64,000 bases of DNA from positions 124,001 through 188,000 of the forward strand of contig NZ_JAAVUR010000009.1 of the NCBI RefSeq assembly GCF_018449545.1, given 5' to 3'. Positions 27,440 to 36,091 of the stretch are shown here, piece after piece (positions within the stretch are counted from its first letter, which is position 1; each line of letters opens with the position of its first letter). The notes beneath the pieces are model-generated. The model did not search any database and was not told the origin of the DNA. It saw only the letters and a list, made by a program, of their open reading frames with translations. Both the position numbers and the translations under genes were made by a program. This DNA comes from Granulicella sp. dw_53 (GTDB lineage: Bacteria; Acidobacteriota; Terriglobia; Terriglobales; Acidobacteriaceae).

Positions 27440-28414
27440 ATGAATTCCAAGAACCGCTCCAACGTATCGCAAGAGGCAACTATCCGGGCACAATCCTCCT
27501 CGGGTAATCGTGTTGTTATCCCCCAAGTTAGTGTGGTTCGCGCCGGGCAGGTGGAACCGTTCCTCGATGTCAGTCCTACCAGTTCGAGTGCATCCGCTAA
27601 CTGGGGAGGCATTGCACTCGAACACTTCACCATCCCTGCAGTCTTCATACCTCGTCACGAGCATCCGGAGCATTTTTTACATGTGGTGCTAAACGGAGTT
27701 GTCGAGTACGAGGTAAATACGGGAGGCCGCAACCGACGATTTATCTCTTCTCCTGGCAGGATATTCCTTCTGCCACGCGGTACGGTCGATGAGGTGAATT
27801 GGGCTGGTGCAACCCGGCGCATCGCTGTGGCGATCCATCCCCGACTTTTAACCGATGCATTAGAAGAGACGAAGCACAAGACTGATGTCGAGATGACGGA
27901 GCAGTGGGAGTTGAACGACCGGCATATCTTGGCTTTGTTACAAGAGATGACTGCCGACCTTGAAGATTCTTCGCCAGCCGGCACACTCTATGGCGAATCC
28001 CTCGCTAATTCCCTGGCGGTGTATCTCCTGAATCGTTATGCCGTGCGTCCGCTCTCCCCTATGAAGCATAAAGGAGGTCTGCCTGGCTACCGCCTGAAGC
28101 GTGTACTCGAGTACATCGCCGAGAGTATGGAAAAAAACATTAGCCTCTCTCAAATGGCTGGTGTCGCGGGCATGAGTCCTCATTACTTTTCTGAGTTATT
28201 CAAGCAGAGCACGGGCCGTTCGCCTCATAGTTATGTGCTACATCAAAGGATCGAACTTGCGAAACAGCGGCTTCGTGATCCACGCCGAAGCATCGTCGAT
28301 GCGGCCCTCGATGCTGGCTTTCAAAATCCAAGCCATTTCGCTCGAATCTTTCGCAAACTCGTGGGGACTACTCCTTCTAATTTCAGGAAAGAATATTTGC
28401 CGAAGATGCCTTAG
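27440..28414 (+). CDS. AraC-family transcriptional regulator
   Basis: Regulator of 324 residues. The N-terminal cupin-like sensing domain (about 60-160) has FIPRHEHPEHFLHVVLNG and GRIFLLPRGTVDEV. The C-terminal double helix-turn-helix (about 225-320) has LSQMAGVAGMSPHYFSELFK and the AraC signature AALDAGFQNPSHFARIFRK followed by GTTPSNFRKEY. GGAGG sits six bases before the ATG. It probably senses a small molecule and activates a neighbour; the HD-domain gene downstream in the same direction is a candidate target, but they are 460 bases apart. Family call is secure. Confidence 0.9.
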   Translation: MNSKNRSNVSQEATIRAQSSSGNRVVIPQVSVVRAGQVEPFLDVSPTSSSASANWGGIALEHFTIPAVFIPRHEHPEHFLHVVLNGVVEYEVNTGGRNRRFISSPGRIFLLPRGTVDEVNWAGATRRIAVAIHPRLLTDALEETKHKTDVEMTEQWELNDRHILALLQEMTADLEDSSPAGTLYGESLANSLAVYLLNRYAVRPLSPMKHKGGLPGYRLKRVLEYIAESMEKNISLSQMAGVAGMSPHYFSELFKQSTGRSPHSYVLHQRIELAKQRLRDPRRSIVDAALDAGFQNPSHFARIFRKLVGTTPSNFRKEYLPKMP

Positions 28415-28876
28415 CTTAAGTTAGATCTGCGCAAAGAATATATCGGACGATTGGTATAGTTCCGGTATTTTGGAGGCGTGGTGCTTTAGGCTTTCATTTA
28501 GTTTCGTAACAATTCTGACCATTAGGTTGGGTCTCAAGAGGAAAGGTTCCTGTAAGAGACGGACTACGTGACGTTTGAGTGAGTGTCATATCCAGCCAGG
28601 CACATATTACGATCCGCTTAGTCGCCAGACAACAGCAGCATCTTCAACCTATTTCTTGATCAATCACAAGGAGCCATGCTTCGGCTAACGCGCAGTATTG
28701 AGGCTGAGCCGTTTCGGCCTTTGCGTTGTTTTGACCTTGCGTGGCGCTGACTTTGTGAGTCTTCGAGAGCCACATGAAGCAGTGAACTGCTAACCCTCTT
28801 AACTATCCTATGCCTCGTGTTCGTGCCCGACCGTGGCGTCTCATTTGATGAAACAAAACACATAAGGAGGAGTGGA
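28415..28876. other. Intergenic region, nothing recognised
   Basis: A stretch of 462 bases between the AraC regulator and the HD-domain gene. No coding frame with family features, no clear terminator and no repeat were seen. It presumably contains the promoter of the HD-domain gene. Confidence 0.5.
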
Positions 28877-29548
28877 ATGCCGGCAAGATCGATAACCAAT
28901 CCAGCAACCCTCACGCTCGCTTCCGGCGTGACTATCCCAGATACCAAGCTGACCCGCGAAGTCACAGAACTGATTCGGGACACAGAGAACGACTTGTTAT
29001 TCAACCACTCCAGCCGGGTCTATTATTTTGCAGCATTAGCCGGCGACCGTAAGAGTCTGGTGTTCGATCATGAATTGCTATACATTGCCGCAATGTTCCA
29101 CGACATGGGACTTACTTCGAAGTATAGTAGCGCGCACGATCGCTTCGAAGTAGACGGCGCAAACACTGCGCGAAATTTTCTACGGCAGCATAGTATTCCG
29201 CAAGCCGACATCGATACCGTGTGGACGTCTATCGCACTCCATACCACTCCGGGGATTCCACAATATATGCATCCGGTGGTTGCGCTTTTGACGAATGGAG
29301 TTGAGATGGATGTTCTCGGGATTGCGTACTCAGAGTTTTCTGATTCCGATCGCGAGGCGATCGTACAGGCCTATCCGCGAACTAAAAACTTCAAAGAAGA
29401 CATCATCGAGACGTTTTATAACGGTATCAAACGCAAACCTGAGACTACGTTTGGGAATGTCAAAGCGGATGTGCTGGCGGATAAGGACCCGAATTTTCAC
29501 CGCATTAATTTCTGCACCGTTATCCGGGATTCCGCCTGGCGTAGTTAA
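28877..29548 (+). CDS. HD-domain protein, cyanamide-hydratase-like
   Basis: Metal-dependent HD-domain hydrolase/hydratase of 223 residues. His44 in [14 protein letters not shown] and the His75-Asp76 pair in [10 protein letters not shown] form the start of the HD metal site, and [10 protein letters not shown] supplies a further histidine. The segment [11 protein letters not shown] matches proteins related to fungal and yeast cyanamide hydratase (Ddi2), which detoxifies cyanamide. In bacteria such proteins often have unknown substrates, for example nitriles or nucleotides. The ATG at 28877 has a strong AGGAGG seven bases upstream; the GTG at 28817 is less likely. Catalase follows 90 bases downstream, suggesting a stress or detoxification context. 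Confidence 0.8.
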   Translation: MPARSITNPATLTLASGVTIPDTKLTREVTELIRDTENDLLFNHSSRVYYFAALAGDRKSLVFDHELLYIAAMFHDMGLTSKYSSAHDRFEVDGANTARNFLRQHSIPQADIDTVWTSIALHTTPGIPQYMHPVVALLTNGVEMDVLGIAYSEFSDSDREAIVQAYPRTKNFKEDIIETFYNGIKRKPETTFGNVKADVLADKDPNFHRINFCTVIRDSAWRS

Positions 29549-29637
29549 TTCGTCTGTATTCCGACTTCCCGGGAGTTACTAACTACTTAGCTGACTTAAA
29601 GAACGTCGAATCGAGATCTCTCGAAAGCGAGGTAACT

Positions 29638-31092
29638 ATGTCGAAGGGCGAGCGCTTTACCAATGCTACCGGAGCGCCGGTGGCGGATAATACAAATATT
29701 CTGACTGCTGGCCCTCGCGGGCCGGCACTTTTACAGGATATCTGGCTCATCGAGAAGCTTGCGCAGTTCGATCGCGAGGTCATTCCGGAGCGGAGAATGC
29801 ATGCTAAAGGTTGGGGAGCCTACGGTACATTCACGACGACCCACGATATTACCCGTTATACAAAAGCAGCTCTTTTCTCCCAAGTGGGCAAGCAAACTCC
29901 GATGTTCGCGCGCTTCTCAGTTGTTGCGGGTGAACGCGGAGCCGCCGATGCAGACCGCGATATTCGCGGCTTTGCGTTGAAGTTCTACACGGAGGAGGGT
30001 AACTGGGACATTGTTGGAAATAACACGCCGGTCTTCTTCTTCCGCGATCCTTTGCGCTTTTCGGATCTGAACCATGCGATTAAGCGTGATCCCAGGACCG
30101 GACTTAAGAGCGCTCAAAATAGTTGGGACTTTTGGACTTTGCTGCCCGAAGCGCTGCATCAGGTCACTATTACAATGTCCGACCGAGGCATTCCTAAGTC
30201 GTTCCGACATATGCATGGTTTTGGGAGCCATACTTTTTCGATGCTGGATGCTATGAACCATCGTGTGTGGGTGAAGTTCCATTTTCGTTCTCAGCAAGGT
30301 ATTGCAAATCTTTCTGACGAAGATGCGGCTGCAGTTATCGCCCAAGACCGCGAAAGTAACGGCAGAGACTTACTCGAATCGATTGAACGCGGTGAGTTTC
30401 CGCGTTGGACTCTCTTTATTCAAGTTATGTCTGACGACCAGGCGAGGATTCACAAGCATAATCCGTTCGATGTTACGAAGGTCTGGCCTAAAGCGGACTT
30501 TCCCTTGATTGAAGTCGGGGTGATGGAACTGAATCGCTACCCTGAGAACTATTTTGCAGAGGTAGAACAAGCTGCGTTCTCGCCGGCAAACGTTGTGCCC
30601 GGAATAAGCTTTTCTCCCGACAAGATGCTTCAAGCGCGGCTGTTCTCTTATGGGGATACTCAACGCTATCGATTAGGAACCAACTTCAACGAGATACCAG
30701 TCAATGCGCCTAAGTGTCCCTTCCGCTCTTATCATCGGGATGGATCGATGCGAGTGGATGGCAATCTTGGCAGCACAAAGACGTATCACCCTAACTCGGA
30801 GGGCCTATGGAGCAACCAACCGGAGTATGCGGAACCACCGATCGTCCTTGAAGGATACGCTGACCACTGGGATCACCGCGTGGATGACGATCACTGGGAG
30901 CAGCCTGGTAATCTGTTTCGCCTGATGACGTCAGAGCAGAAGCAGTTACTCTTCGATAACACCGCTCGAGCGATTGCTGGTGCGTCACAAGATGTCCTCG
31001 AACGGCATGTAGCAAATTGCAGGCGTGCTGATCCTGCGTATGGCGACGGTGTCGCACGAGGGTTGAAGCTGTATAGTCTGGTTTCGGCGTAA
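29638..31092 (+). CDS. katA: Catalase, monofunctional small-subunit haem type
   Basis: Breaks down hydrogen peroxide to water and oxygen; cytosolic, 484 residues, the size of clade 3 catalases. The active-site histidine is His55 in [10 protein letters not shown], with Asn128 in [13 protein letters not shown]. The proximal haem tyrosine lies in [14 protein letters not shown] at about residue 338. GSHTFSML and the NADPH-region [19 protein letters not shown] are also as expected. The start is ATG 29638 after a GAGGTAAC ribosome site. It follows the HD-domain gene in the same direction. The closing gene pair is convergent, its stop lying 26 bases before that of the CBM9 gene. Confidence 0.95.
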   Translation: MSKGERFTNATGAPVADNTNILTAGPRGPALLQDIWLIEKLAQFDREVIPERRMHAKGWGAYGTFTTTHDITRYTKAALFSQVGKQTPMFARFSVVAGERGAADADRDIRGFALKFYTEEGNWDIVGNNTPVFFFRDPLRFSDLNHAIKRDPRTGLKSAQNSWDFWTLLPEALHQVTITMSDRGIPKSFRHMHGFGSHTFSMLDAMNHRVWVKFHFRSQQGIANLSDEDAAAVIAQDRESNGRDLLESIERGEFPRWTLFIQVMSDDQARIHKHNPFDVTKVWPKADFPLIEVGVMELNRYPENYFAEVEQAAFSPANVVPGISFSPDKMLQARLFSYGDTQRYRLGTNFNEIPVNAPKCPFRSYHRDGSMRVDGNLGSTKTYHPNSEGLWSNQPEYAEPPIVLEGYADHWDHRVDDDHWEQPGNLFRLMTSEQKQLLFDNTARAIAGASQDVLERHVANCRRADPAYGDGVARGLKLYSLVSA

Positions 31093-31117
31093 CGCTTTGG
31101 GGTTGTCGACTTCCTAG

Positions 31118-31915
31118 TTATCGGACCGGCGTGTGGGGTTGTGAGTGGACCCCACTGCGACGGCTCTCTTGAAAGACGAGATGGCCCCAACGCTCGGGAA
31201 CATGCATGTTCACTACGCCTTGTGGGGACCAGACCCAGTTATCTTCCTTTGGCTGGCCCGCTTTCCACTCGACGCGGCTGAAGTTGACACGCCACTCACT
31301 TCCTATCTCCGGTTTCGTCACGTTCAGCCGCGACGCGAAGGAGTTCCATGGAATTGCGATTTCTACCGTCCATCCGCTGTCTTTGTCGCTTGGATCGTTG
31401 AGCGTTCCTTGGATGTTAACCGCTGTCTTCAGGCCGGGGATATCCCAACTGCTATCCGCTTTACCGCCCTGGCGATAGGGTTTGTTCAGATACAGATCCC
31501 AGGATGTATTCTGCGCGTTGATCTCGAATTCGAAGTAGCCCGAGGCGTCTGCCAGGGGCTTGAGGAACATCTCGAAGTCATTGTCATGGAAGATCACTGA
31601 ATCGTGCCGGGTCAGCGTCGCCTTGACCTCGGGTTCTTCCAGTTCCGCACCTATATAGAGGTAGTCATCGTCCCAAAGGATTTTGGTGCGCGTACGGAAG
31701 CGTGGTGTGGGCTTCGTGGAGTCTTCAATATCTACGAAATCTGTGGTCCAGGGGGCATCCCGCCAGGCGGGGTCGTCCAGCTTGCCGTCTACGCGGAGCG
31801 GCGTATTCGTTCGGTAGCAATCATAACTTTTTGGTTCTACCACCTGTGCTTTTAGCGCGCTCGTCATGAGAAGAGTGGAGATCACGACGTAGAACATCCG
31901 AGAAGATCGAAGCAT
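31118..31915 (-). CDS. Exported carbohydrate-binding family 9-like protein
   Basis: Secreted or periplasmic protein of 265 residues. Residues 1-23 are a signal peptide (MFYVVISTLLMTSALKAQ after a basic start). The rest is one CBM9-like beta-sandwich: LRVDGKLDDPAWRDAPW near the N-terminus, KILWDDDYLYIGAELEEP, and VIFHDNDFEMFLKPLADASGYFEFE, which carries the usual acidic residues of this family. The end has WVWSPQGVVNMHVPERWG. Stand-alone proteins like this are common in acidobacteria and Bacteroidetes and bind sugars or sit next to secreted enzymes. No glycosidase domain is attached. The binding partner is unknown. Confidence 0.82.
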   Translation of the reverse strand: MLRSSRMFYVVISTLLMTSALKAQVVEPKSYDCYRTNTPLRVDGKLDDPAWRDAPWTTDFVDIEDSTKPTPRFRTRTKILWDDDYLYIGAELEEPEVKATLTRHDSVIFHDNDFEMFLKPLADASGYFEFEINAQNTSWDLYLNKPYRQGGKADSSWDIPGLKTAVNIQGTLNDPSDKDSGWTVEIAIPWNSFASRLNVTKPEIGSEWRVNFSRVEWKAGQPKEDNWVWSPQGVVNMHVPERWGHLVFQESRRSGVHSQPHTPVR

Positions 31916-32526
31916 GAAGATCCCTATAAATTAGTGCTTTTCCTGCAAATCGCCACACACTGGAGCCGGTGCTTGACTCCCTTTGTATCGACAATATTGG
32001 GCCGAGGTTTTGTTTGCTATTGGAGTGCAGAATGGTCCGGACTGCCCGCGGCACTCGCCCGTTGGGTCGATCAGTTTGCCAGTGTCCTTCGGGGGGCCCG
32101 TACGTCATGTCCTGATTTTCTCATGAGGTGCGACCAGCGGGATCGTCAGAGCTCGAGAGGCCTCTGCCCAACACCTTCTCCCGATGAAACGGCTTCCAGT
32201 TCCCGCGGCGAATATTCCTGATATTTTCTGCGAACGGGTGCTCCTAAATACGTGATAAAGTGCCTTCTGCAAAGAGAACGGCTTTCCGCGCGTTGCGTAA
32301 TACGAACGATACCTTGCATCATGCCCATTCGTTCCGGCGGCCGCACAGTCCCCAAGGGAAGGGAAAAGAAGCTATGGAAAGCTTGCAAACATCGCGCAGG
32401 GCGGGCGCTGGAGAACGTTACGGCCTGCTTAAAAGGCACGTTTATTTTTTGGGATCAGGTTCATGCGTCCGTACGGACGAGGCAGACGCGGACGAGGGGT
32501 TGGGGATTGTCCTGAGAAGGCTTGGG
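31916..32526. other. Intergenic region before the PQQ dehydrogenase
   Basis: About 610 bases. The frame of the PQQ dehydrogenase is open back to 32260, but the residues before 32527 are unlike the family and precede the signal peptide, so I treat them as untranslated. No promoter could be assigned with confidence. Confidence 0.45.
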
Positions 32527-34794
32527 ATGGTCTTTTCTGCCGTCCTGGTGGCGCTGGTCTGTGGCCGGGCGTTGTCTGCGCAGCAGACCCGGACGACCTG
32601 GAAGGACTATCTTGGAGGGCCGGATAGTTCGCATTATTCGGCGTTGAAGCAGATTAATACCGGCAACGTAAACAAACTGGATGTCGCATGGAGTTATCCA
32701 ACCGGGGACGAGGTGACCTATACTTTCAGTCCCCTGGTGATCGATAACATGGCTTATTTTGCGGCGAAGCAGGGTTCGCTGGTGGCGGTGGATGCGACGA
32801 CAGGCAAGGAGATGTGGGTCCATCCCTTTGCGGTGCCGGGTGCGGCCCCTTCCCGCTTTGGGGGAATCGCCGGTATGCGCGGCGCGAACTACTGGGAGAG
32901 CAAGGATCGGACGGACCGCCGCCTGCTGGTGTCTTCGGGAGGCTTCCTGCAGGCCATCGATGCGCGGACGGGCAAGCTTGTGGACTCCTTCGCGGATCAT
33001 GGGAAGCTTGATCTTAAGATTGGCTTGGATCGGGGCAACAGGCCGTTGTCCTCCAGGACTCCGGGACGTGTGTTTGAGAACATTTTGATTCTGGGCAGTG
33101 CTACGGGAGAGGGGTATCTGGCTCCGCCGGGAGATATTCGCGCCTTCGATGTGGTTACCGGCAAGCTTCTGTGGGTGTTCCATACGATCCCGCGTCCTGG
33201 CGAGTTCGGCTATGAGACGTGGCCCAAGGATGCCTATAAGTACATGGGTGGGGTGGATGTTTGGGGCGAGATCACCGTCGATGAGAAGCGTGGAATCGCC
33301 TACTTTCCGGTAGCGTCCGCGAAGTACGAACTCTATGGCGGAGACCGGCCAGGCAATAATCTTTATGCCGATTGTGTTCTGGCGCTGGATGCCCGTACGG
33401 GTAAGCATCTCTGGCATTTTCAGACGGTTCACCACGATGTGTGGGACTACGACCCCGATGCCGCTCCACAACTAGTGACGGTGAAGCACGATGGCAAGAC
33501 CGTGGATGCGGTGGCTTTCGCCTCGAAGAATAACTTCCTCTATGTGTTCGACCGGGTTACGGGAAAGCCGCTGTGGCCGATCGAGGAGCGTCCTGTTCCG
33601 CAGACCGATGTGCCGGGCGAGATCACCTCGAAGACGCAGCCCTTTCCGACGGTTGTGCCACCGTTTGGACGGCAGGGGATGACCGTGAAGGACATGTACG
33701 AAGGGTTCATGAAACCGGAAGAAGTAGCGTGGTGGAGAGAGCGCCTCACCAAAGCGAGGACCGGTTTCTATACGCCTCCGGCTGTCGGAGTCGATACGAT
33801 TAACTTTCCGAGCGTGAACGGCGGTGCATTGTTCTTCAGCACGGGCGCGGATGCGACGAACGGCACGGTTTACGTTCTGGGAAAGAATATGCCGTCGATC
33901 ATCAAGCTGGTGCCGGCTGGTGAATCCACCTCCGCGAATGTGGGCGGATTGATTCCGGCTCGAACGCTCAACCCTGGCGTGAGACGAGGCGTCCCAGGTT
34001 TTCCAACCAAGGAGGAGATGGGGCGCGTCGTCTATGAACAGAACTGCCAGGTCTGCCACGGTCCGGAGCTGAAGGGAGATCGCGGGCCTGAGATCGACAC
34101 GGCCGTGAGCCGTCTGGGCACGGAGGCGACCCACAACGTGATTACCAAGGGCAGAGCGACCATGCCGGCGTTTTCTTCGATACCTGCATCGTCGATGAGC
34201 GATCTGATGGCGTTTCTGAAGCAGCCCGACCTGGCGCCGCTGGGTTCCGCGCCTACGGCTGCGGCGCAGGCCATGATGAGGTCGCTATCGTCGGAGCCCG
34301 CTTACCCGGAGGATATCGAGGGGCCTCCGTCCCGCTATAAGACCGGTTATGGAAACGAACCCTATGTGACGAACCCGCCGTGGAGCACGATCACCGCCTA
34401 CGACCTGAATACCGGCAAGATCAAATGGCAGACGCCCTACGGCGACGTTCCGCAGGCCGGCCCAAGCGATAAGATGCGGGGAAATACATATCCGAAGAGC
34501 GGGTTTGTGATCACGGCCGGAGGACTGGTGATGTTTGCCGGTAACGACTCGAAGCTCTATGCGTTGAACAGCACTACAGGAAAGCTGATCTTCAGCAAAG
34601 ACCTACCGAACGGCTCGCAGGGCGTGCCCGCGGTGTATGAAGTGAACGGGCGGGAGTACATCCTGCTCGCGGTGAGCGGTGGAGGCACGCCCTATCCGGA
34701 CGGAGCCTACATGCCGCCGGGTGGTGTGTCGCCTCTGGCGATCTCGAAGGGCTATATCGCGTTTGCGCTTCCGGCTGGAGGAGATAAGCGTTAG
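32527..34794 (+). CDS. PQQ-dependent dehydrogenase with cytochrome c domain
   Basis: Exported quinoprotein alcohol/sugar dehydrogenase of 755 residues. It starts with a signal peptide (MVFSAVLVALVCGRALSAQ). The propeller repeats are of the quinoprotein type: KLDVAWSYPTGD, AVDATTGKEMWVHPF, FDVVTGKLLWVF and ALDARTGKHLWHFQTVHHDVWDYD. A haem c motif CQVCH at residues 507-511, with a distal methionine candidate in KGRATMPAF, is inserted before the last propeller blades, which resume with TAYDLNTGKIKWQTPYGD. PQQ passes electrons to this haem and then to the respiratory chain. The chosen ATG has GAGAAGG upstream. The substrate is not determined; the glucose-dehydrogenase-like pattern hints at a sugar or polyol. 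No PQQ biosynthesis gene is in the window. Confidence 0.88.
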   Translation: MVFSAVLVALVCGRALSAQQTRTTWKDYLGGPDSSHYSALKQINTGNVNKLDVAWSYPTGDEVTYTFSPLVIDNMAYFAAKQGSLVAVDATTGKEMWVHPFAVPGAAPSRFGGIAGMRGANYWESKDRTDRRLLVSSGGFLQAIDARTGKLVDSFADHGKLDLKIGLDRGNRPLSSRTPGRVFENILILGSATGEGYLAPPGDIRAFDVVTGKLLWVFHTIPRPGEFGYETWPKDAYKYMGGVDVWGEITVDEKRGIAYFPVASAKYELYGGDRPGNNLYADCVLALDARTGKHLWHFQTVHHDVWDYDPDAAPQLVTVKHDGKTVDAVAFASKNNFLYVFDRVTGKPLWPIEERPVPQTDVPGEITSKTQPFPTVVPPFGRQGMTVKDMYEGFMKPEEVAWWRERLTKARTGFYTPPAVGVDTINFPSVNGGALFFSTGADATNGTVYVLGKNMPSIIKLVPAGESTSANVGGLIPARTLNPGVRRGVPGFPTKEEMGRVVYEQNCQVCHGPELKGDRGPEIDTAVSRLGTEATHNVITKGRATMPAFSSIPASSMSDLMAFLKQPDLAPLGSAPTAAAQAMMRSLSSEPAYPEDIEGPPSRYKTGYGNEPYVTNPPWSTITAYDLNTGKIKWQTPYGDVPQAGPSDKMRGNTYPKSGFVITAGGLVMFAGNDSKLYALNSTTGKLIFSKDLPNGSQGVPAVYEVNGREYILLAVSGGGTPYPDGAYMPPGGVSPLAISKGYIAFALPAGGDKR

Positions 34795-35445
34795 TCTGCG
34801 AGTCTCTCTTAAATTCGACGTTAAGAATCGGTAGTTCGGGGCCGCTAAGGTGTGCGGCGTCTGCTGCTGTCAGCGTGCCCATCCCATGAAGATCGCGTTT
34901 GATTCCCTCTTCGTATGGGGTGGGCCGCATTTAATCTGCCATGGATTTATGACGCCGCGTTATGAACTCAGGCAGAACCAGCAATAGCGAGAACGTGGAA
35001 GCGATGCTGGGCGTTGTGAAGTAATTGCGACGGCCACGGTTCGAACTAGAAGCAGTGCTCTCCTAGGCGCTTTCGTTTTGGTGCGTATAGCTGGAATAGA
35101 ATTTCTCCTTCCAGGCCCGAAATGGAAAAGAGTATGAATATCAATCTTTGATTCTCGTGAATTGCTTGACAGTGCGATTCATGCAGGGCCAGAATCAGGC
35201 CCATAAAAATAGGTAGTTGCGCTGCGATTCTCTCCTGGTTCCCGGTTCTGATTGTGGCTGTCCTTTCCGGACATCGACACGTCTTCGCTCAGGACAATAA
35301 TTCCATCTCATTCCTGCAATCTTGCTTGGGGAAAGGGAGACTCGATCTTATGCAAATACAGACTCAATATCGTTAGATAGACTATCTTGCCCTACGGGCA
35401 AGCATTATTTCGCTTCTAACGAATTCTTTCGGAGAGGAGGAACTG
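34795..35445. promoter_or_regulatory. Upstream region of the peptide/radical SAM cassette
   Basis: A stretch of 651 bases without a gene. A TTGACA box lies near 35165 without a clear -10 partner. A small hairpin CTTGCCC-TAC-GGGCAAG sits at 35386-35402, 43 bases before the first peptide gene, and could be a 5' leader structure. A very strong ribosome site GGAGAGGAGG directly precedes the first peptide. Confidence 0.45.
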
Positions 35446-35622
35446 ATGACTGATGTAAGACCATACGGAGTTGCTATTCAGCAGGCCGTTGCAAGCGGCG
35501 ACCTACAGAAGATGAAGTCCACGCTAGCTTTGGCTGAAAAATTTAACAGCGAGCACGGAGACGTTTCGGCCGCGCTTGAACTTTTGAAGGTTGAAATCGC
35601 CAAGCTGGAGCACAAAAAATAG
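35446..35622 (+). CDS. DUF1843-like small peptide 1 (putative modified-peptide precursor)
   Basis: A 58-residue peptide that starts MTDVRPYGVAIQQ. It shares with its two neighbours the pattern Y-x3-[IL]-x4-A-x-GDL-x2-MK near residues 7-24, and then an almost invariant C-terminal block GDVSAALELLKVEIAKLE. I recall the family as DUF1843. It has no signal peptide, no cysteine and no membrane segment; the C-terminal block looks like an amphipathic helix. The ribosome site GGAGAGGAGG is the strongest in the window, so high expression is expected. It is the most divergent of the three copies (EHGD instead of the YG[DN] of the others). A substrate role for the downstream radical SAM enzyme is inferred from position. 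Confidence 0.8.
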   Translation: MTDVRPYGVAIQQAVASGDLQKMKSTLALAEKFNSEHGDVSAALELLKVEIAKLEHKK

Positions 35623-35634
35623 AGGAGTTATTCC

Positions 35635-35829
35635 ATGGCAGAAGAGCAAAAACGCCCCCCTACCGTTCTATACGCCGTCACTCTCCATAACACCGCCGCT
35701 AAAGGCGATCTAGGCGAGATGAAGAAGGTTGCTGCCGAGGCCGAGCAACACCTGAAGGACTATGGAGATGTAAGCGCAGCCCTCGAAGTATTGAAGGCGG
35801 AGATCGCCAAACTGGAAAGGAAGGGTTAA
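35635..35829 (+). CDS. DUF1843-like small peptide 2 (putative modified-peptide precursor)
   Basis: A 64-residue paralogue starting MAEEQKRPPTVLYAVTLHN. It has the shared GDL motif (AAKGDLGEMKK), a long charged helix (AEAEQHLKDYGDV) and the conserved SAALEVLKAEIAKLE end. Compared with peptide 3 it is identical at most positions after the LYA motif, including HNTAA, so these two copies are the recent duplicates. The start is preceded by AGAGGAG, 12 bases after the stop of peptide 1. No cysteine is present, which excludes thioether chemistry on cysteine within the peptide. Confidence 0.82.
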   Translation: MAEEQKRPPTVLYAVTLHNTAAKGDLGEMKKVAAEAEQHLKDYGDVSAALEVLKAEIAKLERKG

Positions 35830-35831
35830 CT

Positions 35832-36017
35832 ATGAGCGGAGGAACTGTCCGTCCCTTATATGCCACCAGCATCCATAACACCGCAGCCGGTGGTGATCTA
35901 CAGCAGATGAAGGGCCTCCTCGCTGAAGCTGAAGCATGGCTGAAGGAGTATGGCAATGTCAGCGCCGCGATCGAGGTTCTCAAGGCCGAGATTGCGAAAC
36001 TCGAAGTCAAACGTTAG
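35832..36017 (+). CDS. DUF1843-like small peptide 3 (putative modified-peptide precursor)
   Basis: A 61-residue paralogue starting MSGGTVRPLYATSIHN, with GDLQQMKG, AEAWLKEYGNV and SAAIEVLKAEIAKLE. The start is two bases after the stop of peptide 2, with AAAGGAAGG upstream, so the three peptides are translated from one message. It is followed by a long hairpin and then the radical SAM gene. It keeps every residue that is invariant among the copies and has one tryptophan (AEAWLKE) absent from the others. Confidence 0.82.
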   Translation: MSGGTVRPLYATSIHNTAAGGDLQQMKGLLAEAEAWLKEYGNVSAAIEVLKAEIAKLEVKR

Positions 36018-36031
36018 TGCTTCACACGATG

Positions 36032-36067
36032 CGCGCGAACCGGAGGTAGCGTCCTTCGGTTCGCGCG
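36032..36067 (+). terminator. Long hairpin between peptide genes and radical SAM gene
   Basis: A 15-bp stem (arms 36032-36046 and 36053-36067, starting CGCGCGAACCGG, one G-T pair) with a 6-nt loop lies in the 74-base gap. No T-tract follows, so it is unlikely to be a full terminator. It more likely blocks 3' decay of the peptide message or lowers expression of the enzyme relative to the peptides. Confidence 0.65.
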
Positions 36068-36091
36068 ACTGTCGTGCGATGGGAGCCGGCC

